Source: Larix kaempferi
Lineage: Eukaryota; Streptophyta; Pinopsida; Pinales; Pinaceae
Length of the DNA stretch: 64,000 bases
Assembly: GCA_027924585.1 (NCBI GenBank)
Contig: BSBM01000307.1
Coordinates: forward strand, 10,128,001-10,192,000
Direction: 5' to 3'
Shown: in pieces, positions 10,158 to 21,536 of the stretch
Numbering within the stretch: the stretch's first letter is position 1
Layout: each line of letters starts with the position of its first letter
The notes under the pieces: generated by a model
What the model was told of the DNA's origin: nothing
The model's input: the letters and a program-made list of their open reading frames with translations, nothing else
Database searches by the model: none
Program-made: the position numbers and the translations under genes

Positions 10158-10765
10158 TGTTAAATTTTTAGTATTAAATCACAATACTATAGGATCTTTG
10201 CTGAGAGAATAACATCTACAGTATATCAATGCATGACAATCATAATATGACAAGCATCACAAGCATCACAAGAATCAAAAGCATAGAGACAAGAGACACA
10301 GAGTTTCCGTGGGGAAAACCCTAAGGTGAAAAACCCCACAACTTCCTCAGAGATAGAGAGAGCAATGGCTCAACCAAAATACAACCAAATAACACTGAGA
10401 TAGTCTCCTAGCAGATGATCCTCCTCCTCCTCACTAGTGCACTACTTTTCAGAGAGAGAGATAGATACTTTTCCGAGTGAGTAAAATAGAGATCTCCTAT
10501 CTCTATTTATACTCACCTTTTTGCCCAGTGACTTACTGGGGCCGACTTGTCTACTTAGATACACCCACATTATATTATATATTAATCAGGGCCGACCCCA
10601 TAAGGTGGTCTAATAACCCATCGGCAAGTACACACACTTGCGACACTTGTCAATCCACATGACGACACTTCCTTATAGAGGAATAACACATCTCTTATAA
10701 GGGTACAATAAATATATATATAATATACAGATGAAATACATTCCGAAGTTACATATACATCAACA
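10158..10765 (-). repeat. 5' LTR of CM
   Basis: 608 bp, 607 identical to the 3' LTR. The flanking GTGTC at 10,766-10,770 is the second copy of the target duplication. Confidence 0.95.
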
Positions 10766-10770
10766 GTGTC

Positions 10771-12566
10771 TCCCGATATACGCAAGGTAAGTGGGAGCTC
10801 AAATCCGTAGTGATGATGTCTAATACACAACCGTTCGGCAAGAGACCTTCCGATATACTATCGAGTATGTGATACACCCTTCGATATACACCAAGTACGG
10901 ATTATGGTACTTGGTGGGTACGTGAAGGAGCTCGATATACCGATAAGTACGTGGAAGACTACAATACCCCCAGGATATAGTGTTGACAAATAACGATAGC
11001 TACCACGCTTAACGACGCTGGAACACGTCTCTAACTTACACACAAGTTGCTAAAAAATTTACCTAGTTCTACCGTTAATTTTATCTTGGATGGTTAGGTG
11101 AATGCATGAGGTGAGTACATAATCGAAAGCATAATGCAAGTCCTAGTTACATGCACAAAATATTATTTCCTTTCAATGAATTCTATCTATGGGAAGGAGA
11201 AATCGTTTTCTTTCCGACGAGATTGCCAAAACAGCACAATGCAACACAATCTCAATTCAAATAGACTTAACTATGAAAGTATTCTTTTCCTTTTTCAACG
11301 AAACACAAAAATCACAACACTACTATCCAAATCAAAACATTCTCTTTTTCTTTTTCTTTTCAAAACGAAAATGATACTAGGTAATGAAAAGAGAGAATTC
11401 TAAGATGGAGTATGCAAGCTTTTCAATTTCACTTTCAATGGCCTAAAAGCAATGAAAAATAAAAATAAAAATGCACTCATCTTTCCCTAGCATGGAAATA
11501 CTTTTGCAAAATCGGGAGTGTAGCTTGAGTCTTTCAGAAAGATGAGCGATTCGTATTTCAAGAAAAACACAAATGATCATACATTCATTCAAATTTCCAA
11601 AAGATTGATAAATGAAACATTCCAATGCAAGGACGTTTTTCTTTCAAAAACACTTCAAGCAATGATGGGAAAGAAGCACTTTTTAACTTTTCGATAGATG
11701 CATCAAAGAATAAATTTGATAACAATTGATCTTTCAGATCCAAATGAACAAAAAGAAAACACTACTTGCAACTCTAGTACACTCAGAAAACTCCAGAAAA
11801 GACAAGCACTCAATCAAGTTGAAAGACACACTTAACTCAAAATCAGACAATAGCAAGCAAACTAAGCAAGCAAAGCTCAAGAAATAATGTAAATGAGGTA
11901 TGGAAGCTGATCTAAAGTAACGATCAGATCAGGAATGGAAGGAAGGGAAAGCAAGGGTGAGCGGATGAAGGTGGAGGAGACAAGAGTGCCCACCACTACC
12001 GGTCCTCAGACTTGTCCAAAACGGAACCCAAAATCAATCCAAACAAAACCAAACACTCAACACACAAATCAAAGGTGGGATCCCTGGCAGGATCTTGTAG
12101 CACAGAGGGAGTTCATACAACAAACCAAAGTTCAGACTGACAAATGGAGAGGGAACGCATGCATGCCAAATTTTGACAAATCGGCACACTCTATGCTTGT
12201 ACACAGTGCGACGTCGCAGTTCACCAATGCGGGAAGTGCGACGACGTCACAGTTTACCAATGTGAGGGATGCGATGAGTGGCTAACAGGTAAAGAATAGA
12301 GGCCATAAATGACACAGTGTCGCTCTGTTTCCACTAACCAGGTGCGACGGACGAGATCTAAGTCAAAAAATGAATCAGATCTCCCAACGCTGAACCATGG
12401 AAAGGTTTGAAAATGAGTTGTATAAACTCAAAGGAAGTAGATCAGAGTCTTCAATATGAAGATCTGATAGTGAAATCAACTCACGAAGCAAATGACAAAT
12501 AGAAGGCTTGTGTCAAGCAATCAACTCAAAATGACTCTTAGGCAATTACAGAATCAGACATGTATT
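10771..12566 (-). other. Element Y 5' leader
   Basis: About 1.8 kb between the CM insertion and the Y primer-binding site. No protein domain is found on either strand. CGATATAC-type words recur four times between 10,771 and 10,960. A GC-rich cluster with GTGCGACGTCGCA lies at 12,180-12,360. In position and composition it resembles the leaders of T and Z, but I see no long direct match. Confidence 0.5.
12180..12360. repeat. GC-rich GTGCGACGTCGCA motif cluster, Y leader
   Basis: Contains the near-palindrome GTGCGACGTCGCAG, then GTGCGACGACGTCAC, GTGTCGC and GTGCGACGG. The same palindrome occurs in the U3 of the Y LTR at 18,781-18,855 (GCGACGTCGCA). Confidence 0.65.
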
Positions 12567-12583
12567 CCCCAGTATGGTCGCTA
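12567..12583 (-). other. Diverged primer-binding site of element Y
   Basis: The minus strand reads TAGCGACCATACTGGGG. Compared with TGGCGACTCCGCTGG of element T it keeps the flanks and differs in the middle. It is followed by a four-base spacer before the LTR, as in T and Z. Confidence 0.5.
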
Positions 12584-12950
12584 GATTTGTTTACCAAACA
12601 ATCCACTCGAGCAGACGTGATCAAGATCTCTCTAGCTCAATGTGAGTCTAGAACAAATAGAACAGGCTGCGAATGCATTTCCTATATCTACTTAAGGATC
12701 GAGTACTAGATGTCTTACCTTTCACTTCGCTATCCATTCTCCTAAATGTTGCTCTGTGTCTCACGATCGTCAAATCCAAGTTGCAAGACCTATCAAGACA
12801 AGAAACAAGAGAAACAAGTAAAGGGAATCTATACAATAAGAGACCTAAGTGAAAAGTTAAGCAGGTAAACTACTCAATATCATTACACACATGAACAATG
12901 TTGGTGGAAAGCATTTGTATTACTGTAAAAATAGGGAAGTACATAGCAGA

Positions 12951-13145
12951 TGTTACAAATGCTAATTTTAAAATATTAAGCTAGGTTAATTTTAGTAAAT
13001 TAATGTAATTAAACTAAGAGGTGACTTGAAAAGTCACCTCTCTTCCCCATTTAGGGTATTTAATTACCCAGGGAACAATTATTGTAACCATCTTCTACAT
13101 TATTCAAATATTTTTTTCTACATTTACGTTTTTCTTCTCTCTCCA
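12951..13145 (+). repeat. 5' LTR of the chromovirus
   Basis: 195 bp, TGTTACAA...CTCTCCA. It contains a perfect 10-bp hairpin with a 3-base loop, GAGGTGACTT-GAA-AAGTCACCTC, near 13,018-13,040. Two differences from the 3' LTR, both within the ACCCAGGGAACA segment. Confidence 0.95.
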
Positions 13146-13146
13146 T

Positions 13147-13158
13147 TGGTATCAGAGC
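13147..13158 (+). other. Primer-binding site of the chromovirus
   Basis: TGGTATCAGAGC, one base after the LTR. Confidence 0.95.
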
Positions 13159-13159
13159 C

Positions 13160-13688
13160 ACCGGCCCTACACCACCACCACCACCTTCGCTGCACACACC
13201 CCACTCCATTTCTGCTTCATCGCCCCCACCTACGCGTCAACCCCCCTCGTCTCATCCACCACAACTCCACGCCCCCGTCATCCCATCCACCGCGAGCCAC
13301 CACCGCAGCTCCACGCCCGTCATCCCATCCACCGCATCTCCATCGTGAGCCACCACCACAACTCCACACCAGCTCCACGCCACCTCCCAACCTCCCTCCC
13401 TCCATTACCCCTGCCGCCGTCGCCCAGCTTCCTCCTCCTCCACGTTCTCTCCCTGCACCGCCACCACCACATTTCTCGCCCAGCCTCCCCCACCTGCCGC
13501 CACCATCGTGCCGCTCCAAGCCTGCACAAAATTTTAATAACAAAAAAAACAAGCAATAAAAATAGTATTATATTATTATAATATTATTATTTTTTTTTAT
13601 TAAAGTTTAAAATTAAAAAAAAAACTATGTTATAATAATAGTTATTATTATTATAATTAGTTAACAAAACAAAAAAACAAAAAAAATC
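13160..13688 (+). other. Chromovirus leader: C-rich block then A/T-rich block
   Basis: 13,160-13,530 is strongly C-rich and G-poor on the plus strand, with CCACCA runs and a partly duplicated unit around CGTCATCCCATCCACCGC (near 13,280 and 13,320). 13,550-13,688 is almost pure A/T. Open frames here are Pro/His-rich composition artefacts. Confidence 0.7.
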
Positions 13689-16600
13689 GTGGCGAGCTGG
13701 CTTCGTACAGCAAATAAAAATAAATCCACGTTTAGCATTGAGAAGATTCCACCCATCACTAGATCAATGAGTGAATTAAACGCCCGATTCGATTCAATCA
13801 ATGAGAAGATTAAGAAGAACTATGAGGAACTCCACGTAAAGATCGATCAAACTAGTAACAATTTGGCAGCAACTTGGACACAGATCACGTCACGAATAGA
13901 GAATTCCATTCGCATTCTACAAGACAACCAAAAGGAAAATGAGGCAGTTTTAAAATCCATCTTGGAAAGATTACCCCCACCAAAATATCTGAATCCCAAC
14001 TCTCCCAGGACACCGGAGCAGCCGAATCCTTTCAACATATAGTCATCATTCTCATACACACAAGGACGCCAAATTCGGGTGAAAGTCGAGCTACCCAAAT
14101 ACGACGGGGACGAATGACAGTGCATAGCGTGGATTAACAAAGCAGAGGAATACTTAGACATCCACAATATCCATTACGAAGAGGAGAAAGTTAAATATGC
14201 CGCCATGCATCTAGAAGGCAATGCTTACAACTGGTACTTATGGTGGAAGAAAACTGCAAGAATCTGTTCTCACAACTGGGTTAGTTTCAATAACGGCCTC
14301 ATTAAAAGATTCCAAGGTGTTGAAGAAAAAGACTTCTTTGCCAAAATCACAAGATTACAACAGAAAAGCAGTGTCGATGAGTACACCTGTGAGTGGGAAG
14401 CGCTGTCAACTCAAGTTCTAGAGTTAACCGATGACCAACGCTTACAGACCTACATACACAGTCTTAAACAGCACATTTGTGATGAACTAGAGTTACATAA
14501 CATCTCAACCATGGAGTAAGCTCGACGTAAAGCCAAGATCATTGAAAGAAAATTCAAGAAACCTGTTCATACAAATTTCGATAAGGACGACTACAAAAAG
14601 AAGCCCTTCCAATCAACATACACAGGAAATCCAAGATATACACCACCACAACTCAAGGAAGGAACGAAGCCCAAAGAATAAAGGAAGGGAAATGCAAGTT
14701 CTGTGGAGACAAATGGGATTCTAAGCACAGATGCTTACAAAATAAATTGTATGCCTATGAAGCAGAAGAAGCAGAGTTGGAAGTTGAGGAACCAATTGAG
14801 AATGATACGAATAGTCAACCAGACTACCAAACAAAAATCGAGGACAACACCCCAAAAATCTCATTAGCCGCTATTACCGGAATATCCCAACCACACACAT
14901 TGAAGATTAAAGGACATATCAAAAAGAATAACGTCACAGTTCTCATCGATAGTGGCAACACCCATAACTTCGTTAATGTCAACCTTGCTAAAGTATTTAA
15001 CCTATTTATTTTTCCAGTACCTAACATGAACGTTATGGTAGCAGATGGTAAGAAGATTGACAACGTGGGAAAATGTCACAAGGTCAAGTTACAATTGCAA
15101 GAGTACAACTTAGAATCATATTTCTTTGCGGTATCGTTGGGAGGAGTTGATGTAGTATTAGGAATACAATGGTTACAAACCTTGGGTACATACTTCGCAA
15201 ATCACCAAGAGCATTTTATTGAATTCCAGTCGCTTGGGAAGACATATAAGTTATATGGTTTCCAACCACCTCCGACACAATTAGTTACGTCACATCAGAT
15301 GGAAAGGCTACTTCGGAAAGGCACACCAACATACATACTTCAATTTCAAGAAATGGAGCTTCTAACATGTGAAGGAGATATGGACAAACAACCAGAGATA
15401 CAAGATCTAATCCAAAAACATCACAAGGTGTTCCAAGAGATTCCGATGGAGCTCCCACCAAACAGGAAGATTGAACACATAATTGAGATTGAACCAGGGT
15501 CAAAACCTGTCAATAGCAAACCATACAGATATCCGCATCACCATAAAACAGAGATCGAAAGGCTAACTCAAGATCTTCTAAAATGTGGTGTCATTTCAAA
15601 AAGCAGAAGCCCGTATGCAGCCCCAGTAGTGTTAGTACGAAAGAAGGATGGTTCATTCAGATTATGCATAGATTATAGAGGACTGAACAAAATAACTATC
15701 AAAAATAAATTTCCGATTCCGTTCATTGATGAGATGCTGGATGAACTTCATGGGGCCAAGTATTTCTCAAAATTCGATCTACGATCGGGCTATTATCAAA
15801 TCAAAGTTAGAGTGGAAGACATAGCAAAAACTGCTTTTTGCACTCATGAAGGCCATTATGAGTTCAAAGTAATGCCCTTCGGTTTGACTAACGCTCCAGC
15901 TACGTTTCAAGCCACAATGAACGAATTGTTCCAGCCATTTTTAAGAAAATTTGTACTAGTATTTTTTTATGACATCCTCATATATAGCAGAACATGGAAA
16001 GAGCATATGGAGCACTTAAGTCAAGTACTTACCATGTTGGAAGAAAACCAATTCTATGCAAAAGGTCTAAGTGCACCTTTGGAAAAGAGGAAGTTGACTA
16101 CCTGGGCCATAAGATATCGAAGGAAGGAGTTAAAGTCGATCCAAGTAAAATCAAGGCAATCATGGAATGGCCCAAACCCAATAACATAACGAATCTAAGG
16201 GGATTTCTAGGCCTAACAGGATACTATCGAATATTTGTAAAGAATTATGCCCATAAAACCACCCCTCTCACAAATTTATTGAAGAAGAATTCCTTCCAAT
16301 GGAATAATGAAGTGGGAAAATGTTTTGAAACATTAAAATACTTGATGTCATCAACACCTGTATTAGCCACGCCTAACTTCACAAAACCCTTTGTAGTTGA
16401 ATGCGACGCCTCAGGTTTCGGACTACGAGCAGTTTTGATGCAAGAAGGTCACCCAATAGCATTCGAAAGTAGAAAGCTCAACAAGAGAGAGAGTTTGAAA
16501 TCCACTTATGATAAAGACATGTTGGCCATTATACATGCCTTAACAAAATGGCGACAATACCTTCTAGGGAGAAAAATATTGATAAGAACAGACCATAACA

Positions 16601-18207
16601 GTCTTCAATATCTCCTTCAACAAAAGGCATTGTCAACAGAACAACAGAAGTGGATAGAAAAAATCACTACCTTTGATCTAGAGATATTACACAAAAAAGG
16701 GAAAGACAATATAGTCGTCGATGCTCTATCTAGGAAGGATGAAATCCAGACATATGCAATTTCAATCGTTATTCCAGGGTGGTTGGATGGAATACGAAGA
16801 GAATACGCTAAAGACCCAAACACTTGCGCTTTAATCGAAGATCCAAATAGAGGTCCAAAATTCGTGTGGCGAAATGACATCTTGTGGTACAAAGGAAGGA
16901 TCTATTTAAACCCAACATCATAGTTTAAAACTAAGGTGATGATAGAATCTCATGATTCACCCGCCGTAGGACATGTAGGTTTTTTCAAAACATATTACAA
17001 TGCCATACAATCGTTCTATTGGAAGGGAATGCATAAAGACATTCAAAAATATGTAGCCGAATGCGACACATGTCAAAGGAATAAAAGCGAAAACATCATG
17101 ACTCCGGGGCTACTCCACCCACTAAACATTCCAAAGCAAAAGTCGGAGGAAATTTCTATGGATTTTATTGAAGGGTTACCCCTATCTGATGGTAAAGACA
17201 AAATCTTTGTGGTAGTGGACCGATTAACGAAATATGCACATTTTATGGGTATCAAGAAAACTGACTCCGCTAAACAGATCGCTGAAGTATTTTGTAAAAA
17301 TATTTACAAATTACATGGATTCCCAAAAATTATCATTAGCGATAGAGATGCCAAATTCACAAGCAATTTTTGGAAGGAATTCTGCAAACAAATTGGGATC
17401 ACTCTTAACATGAGTTCAGCTTATCATCCACAAACAGACGGGCAAATAGAAGTTGTCAACAAATGCCTGGAAGCATATCTTCGTAGTTTCGTCACTGACA
17501 AACAGAACAAATGGTTACATTGGTTACATCTCGCAGAATGGTGGTATAACACTACCTATCACATGTCAGCTAAGATGACACCCTTTCAAGCATTGTATAG
17601 TTATGAGCCACCCAGATGGAAGGAATTCGTTCAAGGTGATGCAAAAGTACCCGCAGTGAAAAGTCAACTTGAAGAAAATCAGAAAGTAATGCAAGTACTA
17701 AAGGATAATTTAACTAGGGCACAAAATCGTATGAAGCAGCAAACAGATCAACATAGAACAGAAAGAGAGTTTGAAATAGCAGATTGGGTATTTGTAAGGC
17801 TTCGTTCATACAAACAATTGTCGCTAAAACAACAAGGAAAAAACAAATTGGCACCCAAATTTTATGGACCCTATCCAATTGTCCGAAAGATTAGCCCGGT
17901 AGCATACGAGTTGAAGTTACCCGATTCGAGTCGAATTCACAACGTCTTCCATGTTTCAAATCTAAAAAAATTGTTGGGTCAACATCAATCAATTCAATCA
18001 ACACTTCCCGCTCTAGACGAAGAAGGGAAACTTATCTTAGAACCAGAAGCTATCATCAACATCAGAGAACGGAGATTACGCACTAGAATGATCAAGGAAT
18101 ATCTCATTAAATGGAAGAATTTCCCAGAAGAAGACGAATCATGGGAAACAGAGAAATTTGTTCAGCAACATCCATCATTATCCTGCTTTGAGGACAAAGC
18201 ATTCTAA
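13689..18207 (+). pseudogene. gag-pol: Chromovirus gag-pol polyprotein, disrupted
   Basis: Gag starts at 13,689 and would form the particle. It is broken by TAG at 14,040, TGA near 14,115 and TAA at 14,517, all in one frame. A frame change near 14,670 leads into the zinc knuckle [14 protein letters not shown] (14,693-14,734). The protease motif DSGNTHNF is at about 14,947. RT follows (LRSGYYQ near 15,780), but its active site reads FYDIL at 15,965-15,979, where the family has FDD/YDD: the first catalytic Asp is Tyr. A second frame change falls near 16,060. RNase H (CDASGFGL near 16,400) runs to an in-frame TAG at 16,921. Integrase has its HHCC knuckle (16,950-17,080), catalytic D, D, E (about 17,160, 17,341, 17,446) and a C-terminal chromodomain (KEYLIKWKNFP, about 18,095) expected to steer insertion to modified histones. 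Confidence 0.93.
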
Positions 18208-18221
18208 AAAGAAGAAGGCAA
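18206..18221 (+). other. Polypurine tract of the chromovirus
   Basis: AAAAAGAAGAAGGCAA directly before the 3' LTR, starting within the last codons of pol. Confidence 0.85.
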
Positions 18222-18416
18222 TGTTACAAATGCTAATTTTAAAATATTAAGCTAGGTTAATTTTAGTAAATTAATGTAATTAAACTAAGAGGTGACTTGA
18301 AAAGTCACCTCTCTTCCCCATTTAGGGTATTTAATTACCCGGGGCACAATTATTGTAACCATCTTCTACATTATTCAAATATTTTTTTCTACATTTACGT
18401 TTTTCTTCTCTCTCCA
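18222..18416 (+). repeat. 3' LTR of the chromovirus
   Basis: 195 bp, 193 identical to the 5' LTR, with the same hairpin near 18,289-18,311. Confidence 0.95.
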
Positions 18417-18959
18417 GCAGAGATATAGAATTACAAATAAGGCTTTATGCTGCAACCCTTCTCCAACAAAGCCACTTGCCATTTCCTCCTAAGGAAGCTT
18501 GAGTCTCTCAAGGATGAGTAGATATCTCTCAAGAGTGATTTCACCAACATGTAGACACCATAGACTTCCTCCATTTGGAGAGGAGTAGAGCTTCTCTTAT
18601 ATAGGACGAAGTGGATAGGGTATGGATAGGATAGGTTGAGATATGGTAGGAGAGAGATAAGGGATCCTCCCAAGGTGTTAGGAATCGAGTACCAACTCCC
18701 CTAGAGGTCAGGAAAAATGCCCCAAGTCAGCAAGTTTCGAAAAGAACCTCGAAGAAGCTATTTTTTCCCATTAATTGACTTCGTCGCACCCAGCAATGAA
18801 GCAAGCTGCGACGTCGCATGTTGCATGAGTGCAACCTGCGATGACCTCTCAAAACCTGGTACAACTGGGTACAAATCCTCATAGGTTAATCTACTCAATC
18901 AAGATATCTTCAGGGATGTATCCACTGAATTTCAGGATGGGTAGATTTTAGGTGTAACA

Positions 18960-19576
18960 CAAGCCCCTCAAAGATGAGGTATTGTGTGATGTGGCCCCAC
19001 TTGAAGCATGAAATGTTCTTTTATGACATCCATATATGTGGAAGCGTCATGATGTATATGAATCACGACCTCGTAGTGTCATTGTCACTGTGGGAGGACA
19101 ACTCTATCGGATACCAGAGACAACTTCACCTGCCTCGAACCAGCAGGGCAGGAAGATAATCTCCCACACTGGGAAATTTTCCCTATTCGCAATTTCCACT
19201 AAAGGAGAACATCAAATCACAGAAACATCCACAATCTCTTCCCATTATCTCTCTACTCAGCAGAAACAAGAAAAACAGAAATCTAGTGCAGCATTTCCTA
19301 TTCGAGTAGCTCTGCAGTGCAAGAGCACACATTCAAGGTGCTCCTCCAAAAAGAAACCATCCACACCAGTGTAGACCAAGGATACCACAACAACAAAAAC
19401 TGTTGAATATCTCCAGCGCATACAACAACAACAATTACATCCCTCTGGAGATTTCAAAGAAAGGCAACCTTTTCGCTTCCGCAAACGTCGCACCAGGACC
19501 TCAACTCAACACACAGTTCGACATATGATAAGGGATTTGATGCAATAGAGACCATTGTTCACTAAGGGGGGAGGAT
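18960..19576 (+). pseudogene. Array internal segment 1, 3' part only
   Basis: Begins in the protease C-terminal part where element Y was inserted, then the basic, Gln-rich tail. The frame is open from the YMWKRH-like motif (19,036) and is interrupted by TAG at 19,372 and another near 19,546. Two TGA codons occur just upstream. The purine tract AAGGGGGGAGGAT precedes LTR 1. Confidence 0.85.
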
Positions 19577-20188
19577 TGATCCAGATGGATATTGGTGGCC
19601 ACCCACCTATTCCACTATCTCAAAGCAGTTTCCCATTTTGTAAATTTTCTAGTAATTGTTCTACAGTTTTTTGAGTCCCAAACTTCTGGGGCCGTTTTGA
19701 AGCCCTAAACGACATTTTTTTGGAAATTGTGGTTTGACAAAGCCTTTCTACCCTATTTTAGCATCCCTAGCATATTCCTCGGATAGATCTTTCCAATGGG
19801 CTACCGAGCGCACCAAACGGAGATCGTATGCAAAAGTTATGACCCCGGGAAGTTGACTGTTCAACAAACCAACTCGGGGCCGCAAACTCTATGACAGTTC
19901 ATCTTCTAGGGTTAGGTTTTTCGATGTTTGGGAGTCTTTCCCTCATACTTATGATAAATAGGCCCTTTTGGCCTCTCTTTGGGTTCATCTTGTTGTGAAT
20001 GAGCACAGCCATCACATCTATTCTCAGAGATAAGCCGCCACCATTCCAGCTATTGTATTTTATAATCTGTTCTATTTCCGCTATTTAATAGAATGTGTGT
20101 TTACTGTATCACTGTGTTCTTTGCAATATATCTCTGTATATGATTCTGTAAATGCTCTTTTATTCCATTCCCACATAAATCCAGATCA
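19577..20188 (+). repeat. Array LTR 1
   Basis: 612 bp, TGATCC...AGATCA, followed by an intact PBS at 20,190-20,201. Confidence 0.93.
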
Positions 20189-21134
20189 GTGGTATCAGAG
20201 CGGACTTCTCTTTGATTGTTTCTTGAAGCATGTCCCCGACGAGGTCAGGATACAGAGAGTTGGGTCTTGAACCAGTTTCACTTGGGGAAGACCACTCTCG
20301 CCGCCCCAAACGACCTCCCATGGCGGAAGAAAAGAGAGACGATGGAGCAGTAGATCCTATCAAGATGTTTCTTGAGGAATTCCTCGCGCGACAGAGGAAC
20401 GAGATGACGGATAATTTCGCCCATATCCTTCGACGCATGCCGATGGCAACAGATACACCTTCGACAAGCAGTCGTTTCGGAGATGCGACTCCCTTCAGGG
20501 TACAAGTTAACTTTGATATCCCTTTATTTGAAGTCCAGATCAATGCCGATGCCATAGATAAATGGTTGAATCTACTAGAAGGGTATTTCTCTGTCCACAA
20601 TTTTTCCAACAGGGAAAAGATCGTCTTTGCGCTCCTCAAGGCCGTCCCCCTTGTCAAAAATTGGTGAGAAAATTATTGTGAGCAAAACTCAGCAGACAAG
20701 TCTGGATTGTTTGAATACTCCAATCCCACTTGGGCCTGTTTTATAGATGTCGTCAAGGAACAATATTACCCTGTTGGAAACTATGATGACCAGTACACAA
20801 AATGGGCCATTTTGCACCAAGAGAGGGACCAAACAGTGTCGAAGTACACCAACAAATTTCATACCTTGCGCACAAAGCTAGTTATCAAGGACTATGAGCG
20901 ACACCTAGTACTGAAATATTGCATAGAGATGGATTTCCTGGAAATATCTTCACTCAGATCCACCTATCGATATGCTGTAAAAATTGAGCATAAATTTCAG
21001 CAAAAGAATAAGCGTGACTTCGGACATGCGCAGAAGCAGGGCAAGGGAAACTCTGACTCGCAGAACATGGGGCAGGGAAAGGACAACCAGTCCCAACCAC
21101 AGGCGAAGAGGGGTAACAAAAAGACAAAGGACAC

Positions 21135-21524
21135 TACCTAGCTAGACAAGTCGGCCCCATAAGGTTATTGGGAAAACGGGACAGGTATAAATAGAGATTG
21201 GGAGATCTCTATTTGGATCACTCAAAACTCACACTTCCTTCACTCGGAAAGTGGCGCACATGTGAGGAGGAGGATCAGCTGCTAAGAGGAGTCTATCTCT
21301 TGTTCTTTGGGTGTGCAATTGCTCTATCTATCTCTAAGGAAGTTGTGTGGTTTTTCACCTTAGGGTTTTCCCCATGGAAACTTTGTGTGTCTATTGTCTC
21401 TCATGCTTTTGATTCTTGTGATGATTGACATGATTGTTATGATTGTTATGCATTGATATACTATACATGTTGTTCTCTCAGTAAAGATCCTAGATTATAT
21501 TGAATTAATGCTCAAAATTTAACA
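21135..21524 (+). repeat. Truncated 5' LTR of the plus-strand Copia
   Basis: 390 bp matching 27,914-28,314 of the 3' LTR. The segment equivalent to the first ~190 bp is missing together with adjacent array DNA, so one deletion spans the old junction. The joint ACACT/TACCTAG shares a single T. Confidence 0.88.
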
Positions 21525-21536
21525 TGGTATCAGAGC
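21525..21536 (+). other. Primer-binding site of the plus-strand Copia
   Basis: TGGTATCAGAGC directly after the LTR. Confidence 0.93.

Larger units (their letters stand above)
3568..10765 (-). mobile_element. Copia-type element CM, chimeric and non-autonomous
   Basis: A 7,198-bp minus-strand Ty1/copia element with two 608-bp LTRs, initiator-Met-type primer-binding site, polypurine tract and perfect 5-bp target duplication GTGTC. Inside, in coding order, are an intact gag-protease frame, a 1.27-kb foreign segment replacing the integrase region, a shredded RT, RNase H, and a 3' region with tandem repeats. It is related to the plus-strand Copia at 21,135-28,314, which supplies the reference layout. 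Integrase is absent and RT lacks the YVDD region, so any movement needed enzymes supplied in trans. The LTRs differ by one base, so the insertion is recent. Confidence 0.95.
12951..18416 (+). mobile_element. Short-LTR Ty3/gypsy chromovirus, Reina-like
   Basis: A 5,466-bp plus-strand element with 195-bp LTRs, flanked by the 5-bp duplication GCAGA (12,946-12,950 and 18,417-18,421). It has an initiator-Met-type PBS, gag with zinc knuckle, PR-RT-RH-INT order and a C-terminal chromodomain. Overall size and short LTRs suggest the Reina lineage; that placement is inferred. The coding region has stops and frameshifts although the LTRs differ at only two positions. It lies inside the LTR of Y. Confidence 0.93.
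12588..18959 (-). mobile_element. 5' LTR of element Y, split by the chromovirus
   Basis: The two pieces, 12,588-12,950 and 18,422-18,959, total 901 bp. On the minus strand the LTR starts TGTTACACC at 18,959 and ends GGTAAACA at 12,588. A TATA box (CCTATATAAGAG) lies at 18,594-18,605, and upstream of it in U3 is the GCGACGTCGCA cluster at 18,781-18,855. At 18,960 the sequence changes abruptly to gag-pro array sequence, so Y was inserted into the array. The far end of Y is outside the window, so its target duplication (expected CAAGC) cannot be checked. Confidence 0.7.

Noticed and set aside
12899-12950. LTR boundary of element Y at TGTTGG (12,899)
   Set aside because: No primer-binding site follows it, whereas the boundary at 12,588 has a recognisable one with the four-base spacer seen in T and Z.
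13026-13559. Pro/His-rich frame starting inside the chromovirus LTR
   Set aside because: Caused by the C-rich leader; begins in the LTR, crosses the PBS, and has no domain.
20160-20657. Recurrent minus-strand open frames (131-198 codons) opposite gag in several array units
   Set aside because: They repeat because the gag sequence repeats; no domain, no consistent start, and they are explained by codon composition of the sense frame.
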